A DNA stretch of 64,000 bases, taken from positions 1 to 64,000 of the forward strand of contig QLIY01000759.1 of the NCBI GenBank assembly GCA_003260075.1, written 5' to 3'. The notes below the pieces were generated by a model. That model was not told the origin of the DNA, did no database searches, and saw only the letters and a program-made list of their open reading frames with translations. Made by a program: the position numbers and the translations under genes. Positions 36,606 to 47,699 of the stretch are shown here, piece after piece; position 1 is the stretch's first letter; the number at the start of each line of letters is the position of its first letter. Source of the DNA: Phallusia mammillata. Its lineage: Eukaryota > Chordata > Ascidiacea > Phlebobranchia > Ascidiidae.

Positions 36606-39600
36606 CTGGTGACACTACAAAATACAAATAATATTTAATCGGCGTGGTCTGGTGTCTATCAGGCAGTGATGGGGAGACTCCAGTCAGTGACTCGACTCAA
36701 GTCGCCTTTTTAAAAGACTTGACTTGACTCGGGTCTCAGTTGTGAAAAGACTCGACTTGACTTGGACTCGTCTTAGTAGAGACTCGACTCGGACTCGGAC
36801 TCGTTATTTCACCAACAAAACGGAAATTTCTAATAATTAATAACCTGTTCAGTTGGCTTTAACCAAACAACAGCAGCAATTTACTGTGCTATGCGAAGTT
36901 ATTTTTGCTTAACTTTAACGTAACGAAGTCGCTGCTACATGCACAAACTTTGTTACGCTGGCATTAAGCGTTGTACTTATAGCTTGGGTTAAGGTAAATC
37001 GAATGCATGTCAAGGCCAAGTATTCGCTTTATAGCGCTTATATTACTGAACACACGCTCTAGGGCATGCAGTAAAATATCAATTTTTGGTTTGAAAAAAC
37101 TCCAGATTGACGTTCTTTTCCACGCTGTTTAATGAGTGTCAATTGACGTGTTTCGTTAAAGTTGACCGTACTTTAAGAAAGGGACGATGATGGGATTTGT
37201 TCGCTGTAACGAAGTGGTGTCCGTTTTTAAGGTAAAATGGTCGCGATGAACCGTTCAAATAGATTAACTATCTAAACCTTTAACCTTTCCTCGCAAAATT
37301 TGTGACTTGGCTAATGACTTGACTCGACTTACGACTCGAACCTCATTTGACTTGACTCGGCTTGAGACTCCCCCCCCCCCTAATGACTTGACTCGACTTG
37401 AGACTCGAACCTCATTTGACTTGACTCGGCTTGAGACTAGACTAATAGGACTCGTTACCCAACCCTGCTATCAGGTGATCCCATATGTGGACTAAAGCAG
37501 CGCGTCTTCAATCTATGTCCTATGGTGAAAAAGGAGAAAAAGTGTCCGTTATACTTAAAGAGCAACAGAAAGATTGTAACCGTGCCGCGGCAGATGGTAA
37601 ATACATGGGAGACATATAAAGAATAAATTCATTTCTAAAAATGTTAGCTATAATTTTGTAATTTTTAAAAAATCCTTTAAAATAAACGAAAAACGTATCA
37701 CATTAAGAAACTTAAGTGAATTTTGTAATGGACTCTACTGAAACCTTTCCACGTTATTCGCCAATGTGTTTACAAATCAGACAGCCCTGACCACATCTAC
37801 TATCTATAAAGTTTTAGTTTGTAGTGATCAAACATTCTATGTCAAAAAAGCATTGACAAACTTGCAGCAATATCGACACATATCATGGCTTTTCACGCTT
37901 ACAATAACTGCAACAATACCTACTTTCAGTACATATCACACCAGCAAATGGAGTTAGTGTATGAGTTGCCGCACCACAAGATTGCAGGTGCCTGCCGTCG
38001 TGGTGACAGTGGTGAACTGCGGATTCATCTCCCACACAATTTACACCAGTCATTTTAATAACTGTAGCATTTTCACTACCAGGAAAGAAATAGACATCCT
38101 GTCGAATAAATTTATTGTGACCTCCTCTATTTTTCCTCTTTGAATCTGACTTTCGTACCTTAAGCGCGTGCAACGCGAACCCGAGTCCAAGTTGTTTGCA
38201 CACAACTTTTGCCTCTGTAATTGTCCAATTATCACTGCAAACCGGACCCCAACTTTGCTTTACCCTCACTTCAACTCTTCCTTCTTTGGGATTTCGTCCA
38301 CCCACCAAGCGAATCTGAATGTGAATTTGAAATATTTAGTACCGCAGTCAAGTAGCCCAAAAATGCATGTCAGATTTCGTGGAAGTGCATCCTGTCCGCT
38401 TTTTGTCCGAGCTGTTGGATATACGTCTACGCCGTACTATGCTTTGAAAGGGTAAATTTTTGTTTTTTACCCCTTTAGCAGTTTGGACAGGAACAAATTG
38501 GCATTTGTTTGAAAGAAAACGGAGATACTATAACCTTCTTGTGTGTTCCTGTGTTGGGAACATGACATGCAACGCCAATTTCTTCCGAATGCGTACACGC
38601 ATGTGGATCACTATCGTCATCAGGATCACGCCTATCCAGTACCGAGTGCTCACAATTGAGTAGACTCGTCTCATTTCCAATACATTGGACACCGGAAAGC
38701 CAGACGGCACTTTGCCCTAAAATGTTTAAATTTAAATGAGTTGGTTTATTATCTTATTAAAACGTCGTTTCAAAAAAGACTTTGATAGAAGAAAATAATT
38801 ACCTTGCCCGAAATATGAGTCGATCAAAACCCTCTTTGCAGAACCGAATCCGAGTTCCCTGCAGGCCACGTTTGCGGCGCGAAGATCAAAACTTCGATGA
38901 CAAATAGTTCCCCATCGTCCTGACATTTTGATTTCCAACCGACCTTCTCCTTCTGACGCGCCAGCTTTTAACCTCAGGTTTCCGCTGAACTTTTTATCAC
39001 AATTTAACATATTTGAAGTCATTTGGGAGAAATTTATTTTCATTTGCTAATCGGTGTTAAAGTTGTATACACATAGTTATTTTATACGGTAAATTATAAT
39101 GCAATGGAACACTCAAAAAAATGGCTGACACGTTAATCTCAAATTACTTTTTTAATCAATGAAAAAATGTTTCCACAAACACAGCCGTGTATGGTACCTT
39201 TTTTCTTCTTCTGCTGTGACCTGAACTGGAATATCTCGGAGACAAACATTTGATGGCGAGGGGTCCACTACCTTCGCATAGGTTGTGCTTGTCAGCATTG
39301 TGTACGACGTACGAGCAACGCTTCAAGCTGTTTTCATCACCGTAACATGTGACATTCGATAAAACGTAATTGTGCCTTTTTCTTGCTTTTGCCCTGACGA
39401 AACAATACAATGTTGCTAAAGTTAAAGGTTAAGTTGATTCTAAACCAAGGGTGTGCAACTTTGTCACTGTGGGGCCAAATAAAATTACCATGATTAAATC
39501 GCGGACCGCACTTTTATGATTTTACTTTGCACAAGGTGATTTTACTTTGTTTGCTGCATCCCCCCCCCCCAAGGGTGTGCAACTTTGTCACTGTGGGGCC

Positions 39601-42600
39601 AAATAAAATTACCATGATCGCACTTTTATGATTTTACTTTGCAGAAGGTGATTTTACTTTGTTTGCTGCATCCTGCAAGTTAAATTCGCATTTAATTCTA
39701 GCCGTATGTTGTCAGGTCGCAGAAATGCTCGAAAATATGAAATAATATTTGGATTCGTTTGTCAGTACATTTGACATCTCCGCGGGCTGCACAACCTTTA
39801 ATCAGTTGGCCACATTTGGCCACAGGCCGCAGGTAGCACCCCCGTTNATTTGTGGTTCGTAGATATCAAAATAATTGATTTTGGGGATTAGTGCATGCAG
39901 AATGCTCAAATCTTTTTAGGCTGACTGCAAATCTAAAATCACCACATTTAGGCTAGTGGTAAACTGCATTTACAGCTTGCCACACTTCTACCAGTCCTTG
40001 GCAGATTGAAACTAAGCTATTTGAACAATCGCTAATTTTCAAATTTGCTGTTGACATAATCACAACTCATAACTTTTTTCTGTGTATTTTTTTTCTTTAC
40101 TTTTTCTTTTTTCTGTGTTTTAAAGATTATAAACTCCCAAATACCATCGTGTAATTGAAATGCTTCTTTTTCTCTATTCTTACCTTCCTTTACTATCTCT
40201 TCTTGGAACTACTAGCTACTAACCCCCCCCCCACCCACCTTGACCCCCCCTAACCGAAAACCTGCGGACGCCCTTGCCTGCAAGTTAAATTCGCATTTAA
40301 TTTTAGCCGTACGTTGTCAGGTCGCAGAAATGCTCGAAAATATGAAATAATATTTGGATTCGTTTGTCAGTACATTTGACATCTCCGCGGGCTGCACAAC
40401 CTTTAATCAGTTGGCCACATTTGGCCACAGGCCGCAGGTAGCACCCCCGTTCTAAACAGTACCAGGAATTGTAAGTTCCATTTTTAGAAAAGAACAGTTT
40501 TCTTTGTGCAACCAAACCGAAGCACAAGACCTTTCCTCTACGGCTGTTGATAGTCAAGTGCTCCATCGTGACCAAGCAGGTGAACAGTGTCATGTTTCAG
40601 CTTAATGCTTGTCGGGCACAAGGTTAACATTTTTTCATTTTTTGGGTGTTACTCAGTACGCAGAGGGTGTTTTGCTTCTCGTTGCGCTTGAATTTTGTGG
40701 CATTTTATCACTATTAAATGTCGATGTAACATGTTCTATTTTGGTTTGGTTTTGTTGCGGTTATGTTACGACATTTTCATACTTTGCGCGGCACGTAATA
40801 CCTAACATACTTAAAAAATTTCAAAATTATGCATTTTTTAATAGGCAATTACTTTTGTGTAAGCACCGACCAATACAAAGCGAAAGCGCCCATACTACCA
40901 AAGTAAAAAATCGTGACCACTTACATGTACTTTTTGAGGCCGTGTATTGGAGCTGCTGTAGGAAAACCAAGTTGTCCGCAAACCACAGTTGCTACATTCT
41001 TGTCCCACTCATCGGTGCATATCTTCCTCCATTTATTTTGATATAAAATTTCAACAAATCCATGGGTTTGCAGAATACGACGCCGTTGACCCCGAGGTGG
41101 TTTTAGCCTTAGAAAGTCGAGTTCACCAGACGAAACCTACAATTTGCGAATATGTTTTACCGATTTTGCCGCAATGAATATTACGACAAAAAGGTAACAA
41201 ACGCACTACAAAACTACATTCGAATGTTTGTGCCCCAAAAATCTAACTAGACACAAAACAAAAAGAGGCGCAAGTTTAGAACTCACGCGTGGTGCCGCAG
41301 TTTGTTTGTTAATCTTATTAAGTATGAAGGCATTACCAAAGTTATAACTAATATTGCTTTTTAAGACAAACTTAGGTTTTCACTTTTATGTTTAACAGTT
41401 AATTGTTTAGCTTTAGTGGGTATGTGTAGTTCAGTTTGTTTTATATTATTGTCAATGCCTCGACATTGTACATCTTTGTTTTTCAAAACTTACACTACTT
41501 TTTGCGCCATATATTCTTCTACTATTACATCGAACGCCTGCGTCTTCATGGTGAGAACAATCATGTTCTCCCCAACCGTTAAACGGGCAGTCGGATATAT
41601 TGTCCTCTTCTCCCGTGCACAATACGCTATCCATCCAAATATTACCTGAAAATCGGTTTTATTGGCTATTTTCCCCCCCCCCCACAATACGCTATCCATC
41701 CAAATATTACCTGAAAATCGGTTTTATTGGGTTGTCCGTCATTGTGACTAAGTAAGTTGAAACCAAAATCCGCTATTTTAGTGTTTTATCACATAAATCA
41801 AACTCCGGCCCTCGAGGTCATTTCATCCGGCCCGCGTCCACATTTTTCGGTTTGCCAAATCGTACTTTGTATAATTCAAAAATTAATCTACTCCTTAGGA
41901 AAGTTTTTCAATATGTATAAGTATATGTAGAACATGTAGAATTAATATCACCTAGTTTCATAAGATAACAACGCCCAGAATTCATGCAAGGTCAATTTGT
42001 TACGTCACATACAAGACTACAAGTGTTAATTGTGCGCAAACAATTGCCTTCGTGTTACTTGTGACAAAACATACAAGCATTGCTCGTAAGATGAGACTAG
42101 CATCACCAGATTTTAAATGAGATTGTAGAAAGATCATATCTTGGCGTCCCTATAAAAATCGCCTCGCGGGCTAAGTTTGGAAAGACGGCGCTAAGGCATG
42201 AAAACTATACGGCCCGCGTGAATCATTAATAAACTTATCCGGTGCGTAGTAAAAACTAGCATATAGTTAACAAACGTCGGTGTGACGCCTAAAAGACATG
42301 TTTAGGCGATTTCTTTTCTCTACACTGAATGTGATTCCTTGTAGGCTAAACCACAATTTGAATTGATCGAGTTTAAACTCGTGTAAGTAAGAGTAATTAA
42401 GATACTAGAAAATCACACCTTCTCCAGGACCAAATTTGCCGCTGTGGACATATTCTAATGCTCCGTCGTATCCAACCATTCGACAAACGACAGAGGCACT
42501 GTCAATATTCCAGTCATCGTCACAAATGGTGCCCCATTCACCGTTGTGAAATACTTCAACCCTTCCATCCGTGGGTTCATCGCCGCCCATAAGCCGCACC

Positions 42601-43228
42601 TACATGTACATCCCGATTAGACTATATAAAGCATCATTGAAATATTTCCTCTAAATACGGCAGTCTATAGCGGCAAAATAGCTTTTCGAAAGCGCTTTAG
42701 ATTACTATACTTGGGTTTTAACGGTTTTATTTAACGTTTTTTTTTTAACGGAATGTAATGTGAATTAAAACACAATTTATGTCTATAAATCGGCAAAACA
42801 TCGTCCAACAAAATAATTTTCATTACCAAGGGGTAACTGCCGTGTAAAACGTGTTACGGTTCATGTCAAAGTTCAATGCAGAGATTGTGTGCTGTAACTC
42901 ACGTAGGCTACACTGCAAAGTTTTAAATGGCCCCGAGCCATCGAAGGAACTTGCCAAGCATCATAATATCCGCCATACAGAGTATTCACTTTTGATATTA
43001 AAAGGTGTGAAATTCGTCACTTTTTGTGCTTTACATAGCGTTACGGTAACCTGGTAGAAATTAACATCTCTTACTCTGTTACAGCCCTGCAAGACATTAA
43101 CGATCCGGCGTTAAATATTTAGTCCATTTAATACATACACTTACTTTTGTAACGTTTTCGCCGGCCGATACAAATCCACATTGCAATAGTCCACAAATCA
43201 GAAACGTGACAACCGTACACTTATCCAT
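32604..43228 (-). CDS. loxl: Lysyl oxidase-like protein, LOXL2/3/4 type (complete)
   Basis: Fourteen exons on the reverse strand with consistent phase: 43228-43145, 42599-42419, 41645-41494, 41136-40925, 39393-39198, 38989-38803, 38716-38535, 38314-37924, 36605-36528, 36444-36285, 33586-33392, 32966-32903, 32839-32728, 32662-32604. The product is about 730-750 residues (vertebrate LOXL2-4 are about 750-775): signal peptide, four SRCR domains, then the lysyl oxidase domain. Lysyl oxidases are secreted copper enzymes that oxidise peptidyl lysine in collagen and elastin, starting cross-links. The copper site W-H-Q-C-H-G-H-Y-H and the quinone-cofactor lysine in '[13 protein letters not shown]' are intact. 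The paralogue (2, 3 or 4) cannot be set; a single pre-duplication orthologue is likely. Introns are packed with transposons. Confidence 0.93.
33745..33835 (-). repeat. Reversed fragment of the ~1 kb repeat
   Basis: On the reverse strand it reads 'gggaacccattcgtttctgc' then 'ttgcaggaac' and ends near 'tgggaccc', the same order as the gacccatgag...tgcagaaac...gggaccca part of copies A and B. Confidence 0.45.
34131..34400 (-). mobile_element. tRNA-derived SINE with tandemly duplicated body
   Basis: On the reverse strand 34385-34311 has a tRNA-like head: an A box 'tagcttagttgg' with D-stem GCTT/GAGC, and a B box 'gggttcgagtccc'. The head is closest to tRNA-Lys in feel, but its acceptor stem does not pair beyond four bases, so it is not a working tRNA. 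Downstream lies an 89-bp body (34225-34313) repeated at 34132-34220. A SINE with internal polymerase III promoter boxes is the simplest reading. Confidence 0.65.
34471..35899. mobile_element. hAT-type element (outer) with TSD cgttaggg
   Basis: Ends caggggtccacaaat and gcggacccctg; duplication cgttaggg at 34463-34470 and 35900-35907. It contains the element at 34836-35808 and, inside that, the right end of a third element (…gtttgcccacccctg, ending 35570). N at 34822 and 35023 mark joins, and the left end of the third element is probably lost at one of them. Confidence 0.82.
34836..35808. mobile_element. hAT-type element nested in the one at 34471
   Basis: Left end cagtgctcttcaaccgg, right end ending aaaggactg; duplication ctgtagat at 34828-34835 and 35809-35816. 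It contains a third-level element whose right end 'ggcccgcggg' through 'cccacccctg' is at 35541-35570. Confidence 0.75.
36664..37467. mobile_element. hAT-type element rich in GACTCGACTTG repeats
   Basis: Ends cagtgatggggag and acccaaccctg; exact duplication ctatcagg at 36656-36663 and 37468-37475. Subterminal regions consist of tandem actcgacttgactcgg-like words at both ends, probably transposase-binding repeats (inference). A linker duplication lies at 37312-37438. Confidence 0.8.
37370..37380. other. 11-C linker with duplicated flanks
   Basis: Separates 37312-37369 from 37381-37438, both reading 'taatgacttgactcgactt' onward. Confidence 0.75.
37924..38314 (-). CDS. loxl: LOXL SRCR domain 4 (exon 8, possibly with a 60-base intron)
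   Basis: The exon begins [16 protein letters not shown] and ends '[10 protein letters not shown]', matching SRCR4 of LOXL2-4. It is open throughout. A 60-base stretch near the middle, after '[11 protein letters not shown]', begins gtacga, ends cgacag and encodes a lysine/arginine-rich insert with no counterpart in the family. Removing it keeps frame and aligns 'ALK' with '[11 protein letters not shown]', so it is probably a minimal in-frame intron. Confidence 0.85.
38535..38989 (-). CDS. loxl: LOXL SRCR domain 3 (exons 6-7)
   Basis: Exon 6 (38989-38803): '[19 protein letters not shown]' and '[12 protein letters not shown]'. Exon 7 (38716-38535): '[19 protein letters not shown]' and '[13 protein letters not shown]'. 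Introns interrupt the domain at the same place and phase (1) as in SRCR1, so the exon pairs are duplicates of one unit. Confidence 0.9.
39198..41136 (-). CDS. loxl: LOXL SRCR domain 2 (exons 4-5)
   Basis: Exon 4 (41136-40925) has the divergent SRCR2 opening typical of LOXL2-4: L-R-L-K-P-x-x-G-x-R-R-R, then '[19 protein letters not shown]'. Exon 5 (39393-39198) ends with a basic tail S-R-R-R-K-K. This arginine/lysine cluster at the SRCR2-SRCR3 boundary is a plausible proprotein cleavage site, a region cut in vertebrate LOXL2; cleavage here is inference. Confidence 0.88.
39446..40449. mobile_element. hAT-type element in a LOXL intron, TSD ttctaaac
   Basis: Left end caagggtgtgcaactt, right end agcacccccg; duplication ttctaaac at 39438-39445 and 40450-40457. 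It holds an 11-C linker at 39560-39570 (copies 39446-39559 and 39571-39673), a single-N join at 39846, and a second copy of 39690-39845 at about 40280-40449. The true element is therefore shorter than shown. A further 10-C run at 40223-40232 may be another linker. Confidence 0.75.
41494..42599 (-). CDS. loxl: LOXL SRCR domain 1 (exons 2-3)
   Basis: Exon 2 (42599-42419) starts V-R-L-M-G-G and contains '[19 protein letters not shown]'. Exon 3 (41645-41494) completes the domain with '[17 protein letters not shown]', a canonical SRCR end. The 5' part of exon 3 is present again at 41684-41710 behind an 11-C linker; that copy is an assembly duplicate, not a second exon. Confidence 0.9.
41673..41683. 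other. 11-C linker duplicating part of a LOXL exon
   Basis: Separates 41619-41665 (real 5' end of LOXL exon 3 plus acceptor) from its copy at 41684-41730. Gene predictors could call a false extra exon here. Confidence 0.75.
41790..42240. mobile_element. hAT-type element remnant
   Basis: The left edge 'caaactccggccctcgagg' and right part 'gcgggctaagtttggaaag' resemble, in reverse, the interior of the element at 44285-45038 ('ctttccaaacttagctcgcg'). The termini are worn and no duplication was found. Confidence 0.45.
43145..43228 (-). CDS. loxl: LOXL exon 1: start and signal peptide
   Basis: ATG at 43228 (reverse). The first 28 residues have a hydrophobic core [10 protein letters not shown] followed by small residues before G-E-N, a standard secretory signal. 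The exon ends in phase 0 at a GTAAGT donor, directly ahead of the first SRCR exon. Confidence 0.85.
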
Positions 43229-43904
43229 GTTCCAAGCAGTGATGTTGGTTAATGATTACCACACCGTATCTCTCACATCTGTCTCATTATTAACTTTATG
43301 CTGGCTAAAAGCTAATGACACAATCTACAGGTTTCCTGTGTTAGACGTCATTCCATTGCCACGTACATGTGAAATTACTGGCTAATGTCAATTGGCACAA
43401 ATGTAGACGTTCTTGGGTGCAGGCACGCGGAAACCACGAGTGTGTGGCTGTCTGGTGAAGTTGCCCAAACATTTTTTTGGGCTATTACGTATCTCTCATC
43501 ACTGTTCTTTTATCAACATTCGATCTTTTAACAACATTCACCCAACATTTCATTCTACTAATTCTTATTTCTTTCCACGTAGGCCCCGAAAAATTTTGTA
43601 CCTAAGACTTACTTTACGCAGTTGCCTCAAGAAATCCCCGTAAGAATGCGAAGTGTACACGTTGGGAGAATTTAACACATCTTCAAAAGTTTTTTTTCGC
43701 TTGAGTAAAATTGGATAAGTTTAGTTATTCTTAATACCGCCGTACCGTTTGGTTTGACACCATGTTGATCAGGGGTGTGCAATATTTTTCGTCGGTGGGC
43801 TATATAAACAACTTCCGACATCAAGCGAGGGCCATACAATATGTTTTCATGTACACAATAAATTTTAAACTCTACCAAAGCACCAATACATTTATTTTCT
43901 AAGA

Positions 43905-44136
43905 CAGTGGTCGGCAACCGCCGGTCCGTGTCCCGGTGCCGGTCCGCGAGGTCTTCGTTACCGGGCTGTATAATTTTTCAGGTTAAACGCTTTAAAACAT
44001 TTTGCCCATGTCTCCCGAGGATGGTAAACAAATTTAGGCGTTTTAGTTGCTAAATATTTGCATTTTTAAGGCCGGTCCGCGATAAAATTTTAGTTTCAAC
44101 AACTTTCCGCAGTACAAAAAAGGTTGCCGACCCCTG
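43905..44136. mobile_element. Short hAT-type element, nested
   Basis: Ends cagtggtcggcaaccgcc and ggttgccgacccctg; octamers ttctaaga and ttctaaaa match at 7 of 8. Length 232 bp. Confidence 0.78.
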
Positions 44137-44284
44137 TTCTAAAACAATCAGAGTTTCGCCGCAACACTGGCTTTCACAACTAAATAATTGTTTACCTATG
44201 ACGTCACATTCTGTGAAGTACTTGCAAACTGCTGTATATGGCCCAACGGTTAGAAAACGCTGGTTTAGGACTTATTATGTATAG

Positions 44285-45038
44285 CAGAGGTCACCAAACT
44301 TTTTTCACTGCGGGCCGGATAAGTTTAATAATGATTTGCGCGGGCCGCATAGTTTACATGCCCTAGCACCGTCTTTCCAAACTTAGCTCGCGAGCCGATT
44401 TTTAGGGGCGCCAAGATCTGGCCTTTCTGCAATCCTATTTAAAATCTGGTACTGCGACTGTTAAACTGCATAGTTAATCTCATCTTACGAGCAGTTCATG
44501 TCTATTACGTCATAAGTAACCAAATAAAGCAATTGTTTGCGCACAATTAACACTTGTAGTCTTGTTTGTGATGTAACAAACAGGGTTTGGATGAATCCTG
44601 GGCATTGTAATCCGATGAAACTAGGTAATATCAATTGTACATACAGCGAAAGGAAAACTTTCGTAAGGAGTAGATTAATTTTTGAATGTGCCGACTTCCC
44701 CATCAAAAATCGGACATTAGTTACGCCCTGTGGTTTTGTAGCACACGCAACTCTTCACGGAAAGCCTTTGTCCTAATGTAATTATTTTCATCGTATCCCG
44801 CTGATTTTGTACATTTTCGCCTCTGTACCCGCTGTATTATTCGTTCATTGCTCTGAAGAAGCCCTACCTGTTCTGGTGGGCGAAACTCAGCAAAAATACA
44901 AGTTCTTGAAAACAACAACTAATATTTTGTTTAGAATTACACCAGTTGAACGAAATAATTTATTAAATGTTACAAAGTTATCAATACGATTTGTCGGGCC
45001 GGATGAAATGACCTCGGGCCGTAGTTTGGTGACCCCTG
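44285..45038. mobile_element. hAT-type element, nested, TSD atgtatag
   Basis: Ends cagaggtcaccaaactt and gtttggtgacccctg; exact duplication atgtatag at 44277-44284 and 45039-45046. The interior is related to remnants at 24387 and 41790. Confidence 0.85.
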
Positions 45039-45547
45039 ATGTATAGCATAGCAACTTAGGAGATTTGCCAAAAACTAGTGGAAAATTTTGCTGAATTCCT
45101 AGATGATTTGCATGTTTTTCTCTAAACAGTGTGTTGGTGACTAAATAGCATGACGGACCGGATTGTGGCCCGCGGGTCGCCTGTTGCACACCCCTGATGT
45201 AGATCTATACTGCTAGTAGTAACGCCTTCAGGACTGATGTTGCGATTTTATGCACCGTTTTGTAACAAGTGGCCGTTTTTTAGCCGGTTTACTATGTGAA
45301 GTGACATTTTTTAAAGAACGATAATATTTCCATACTATATGTAAGGTGATACATACATACAGACACCTAAATTTTATGCAGCAAATTGCTACAACTTGTA
45401 CGCCAACACCGAATTTCATTTACCCACGGTCCCACCTAAATTTGTAGTCATTGCTTGTTTTGAGTTCGATATTAGGTAATAGTCTTTAGATCGTCACACA
45501 AACAAACCTTCTGCTTTCTAATGCTACTTCAATTAGTCGGCTCAAAC

Positions 45548-45907
45548 CAGTGGCGTAGGCAGCCAAAAAGTTTGGGAGGGGCCAAATAATTTGATGTCTA
45601 ATACAACTTTTTGCTAACGCTCGGCGTACTTTTACCAAAAACGTGACTTGCCAAACTGTGGTTTGACGGGACAACGAAACGCTTTATTGATTTATTCCAT
45701 GTCTGCATAAATAAAAAAGCATGGATTTCGGCCTACAACTTGGTGACAAAAGTCATTTTTGGTAGGTTATATGTTCCTTTGACAGTTGAGAGACAAAACC
45801 ACAATAATGAAGGACGAAACTACACTAAATTTAAGTTTATCAATGTACAGCTTTGAAAATTTGGGAGGGGCCATGGCCCCTTTGGCCCCTCTCTGGCTAC
45901 GCCACTG
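45548..45907. mobile_element. hAT-type element with CAGTGGCGTAGCC-type ends
   Basis: Left end cagtggcgtaggc, right end ggctacgccactg; exact duplication gctcaaac at 45540-45547 and 45908-45915. Length 360 bp, no coding capacity. Confidence 0.87.
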
Positions 45908-46125
45908 GCTCAAACCACTAAAAATGTTGGCAATCGAAGCTATAACAATGACAAAACAAGCAAATTGGCACGCGGCGTTAAAAAGGCTACCGATATCTGC
46001 TCGCTCCAAATACAAACCTGAAAGTTGTTAATGTAAAAATCACACCACACGAAGGTCGTAGTATTTGTCCGGGAAAATGTTAGGACGACGATTGCAAGCT
46101 TTTAATGCGGTTCAATGGTTAGCAC

Positions 46126-46885
46126 TAGTGATGCACCGAAGTTTCGGTTGGCCGAAACATTTCGGCCGAATACGCTGTTTTCCGATGTTTCGGTTTCGGC
46201 CCGAACTTTTTTGAAAATTTGGCCGAAACCGAACTTTTTTATTGCATGGAATTAATGCCCAAACTATCATTTTCACCAATACGAAACGTCATAAAGCAAC
46301 TAATTGTTGTATCTATAAAATACGAGCCACATTGTCTACAGAATATCACAAGTTTAGTAAAACTTCCGCATTGTGGAAGTGATTTTGTTTTGTCATATTT
46401 CACTTCACTTACATCAGGGGTGGGCAAACTTTTCAATGCACGGGCCGCATTCAAAAGCTCTTAATGTTATCGGGCCGCATAGTATTTAACCAACGGCCGC
46501 CATTGTTTGCTTGTTTTTGTTTTAAAATAACTGGTGTAAAGAATTTGGTTTATATCATATATATATACCATTTAACTTGGTGCACAAGTTTAGCTAAACG
46601 AAGCTAACTGTTTATGACGTCATAATCTGTATTGTGACGATTGCGGGGCCTGTTTTTCTCATTGTTTGCACACAATAAGCGGATAAAAAGCCTGACGCAT
46701 ATAGTTACTAAGCTGGTAATCTTTTTTCCAGTCTCGCGAAATCTGTTTTTAGCAGTTTAAAAATCAAAATATTTGGCAAAATAGTTTTAGTTACGTCANG
46801 ACACACGACCTTAGTTGTTCTTCCAAGGTGCCCCCCCCCCTCGGTTTCGGCCCGAACCTTTTTAGGCGGGTTCGGTGCATTACTA
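46126..46885. mobile_element. Element with tagtgatgcaccgaa inverted ends, TSD gttagcac
   Basis: Left tagtgatgcaccgaagtttc and right ttcggtgcattacta; exact 8-bp duplication gttagcac at 46118-46125 and 46886-46893. Inside, at 46415, begins another element (caggggtgggcaaactttt) whose right end is missing where a single N (46799) and a 10-C linker (46831-46840) occur. Confidence 0.82.
46799..46840. other. Mis-join: N, foreign 30-mer and 10-C linker
   Basis: Between the N at 46799 and the ten C at 46831-46840 lies a ~30-base stretch starting gacacacgaccttagttg that also occurs at 47652-47682 in its natural context. The piece belongs about 850 bp downstream and has been placed inside the element. 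Confidence 0.65.
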
Positions 46886-47471
46886 GTTAGCACAACCGCA
46901 ATTGTTCTGGTCATTGAGTGTCTGCCATTGACTGAGCGCAGAATATGTGAAGCTCTGACTATTATGACGTGACATATATATCACCTACGATATTTTTTTA
47001 TTTTTGAAAATTGAAATATTCCAGATTTTGAGCTTTCGATGGATATGGAAAACGATCTTCGATGATAAGTGCTCCTATCAGCTCATTGTTTTTTCACACT
47101 GGAAAGATTTGGCAAATCACCAAGCATTATAAATGGCAATGATCGACATCTAAAAGATGCCATTCATTTCTCCAGCTGCAAGTTGAGAAACGTTTAAGTG
47201 GCAAAATATTATTCACTATAACAGAGTTTTTTTGAACTTGATCACAAAACAATTGCATGTAAAAACAATGTGCCAATAAATTTTTGGATATTTAGAAGTC
47301 AATTATAATATCTGGCCTACTAATTTTATCCATGGAGTCACCGAAACTTGGCAAATGTTTTCAATGGGTCACGGCTCCAGAAAGGTAGGAAACCGCTGAT
47401 TTAAGGCATTCAGTTTTCCTTTAACGTTGTCGATACGGCGTCACAGTATGTGGAGAATTGATTGTTGTATT

Positions 47472-47504
<33 letters not shown>

Positions 47505-47650
47505 TAATTACCAAAACAGGAAAATTTTTGCTATATGGCTGACGCATATATAGTTATTATGTACGTGTCATCATTGTTTATGTTGTTTCAACGACCACTG
47601 AAAGTCAAACTCATTATTGTTAAAACACGACCTAAGTTCTGAGCAACTAA
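46886..47650. other. Intergenic, no exon seen; 41-base C run
   Basis: AT-rich sequence without splice-bounded reading frames. C at 47473-47513 (41 bases) has no duplicated flanks and is probably gap filler. Confidence 0.5.
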
Positions 47651-47699
47651 GTCGACACACGACCTTAGTTGTTCTTCCAAGGTCTTACGTGAAAAGTAA

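Larger units (their letters stand above)
43770..45196. mobile_element. hAT-type element (outer) enclosing two others
   Basis: Ends caggggtgtgcaat and gttgcacacccctg. Flanking octamers atgttgat (43762-43769) and atgtagat (45197-45204) match at 7 of 8. Two younger hAT elements are inserted side by side inside it. Confidence 0.78.

Noticed and set aside
45767-46031. Open frames on both strands across the element at 45548-45907
   Set aside because: They run across the transposon end and its target duplication and have no coding signature.
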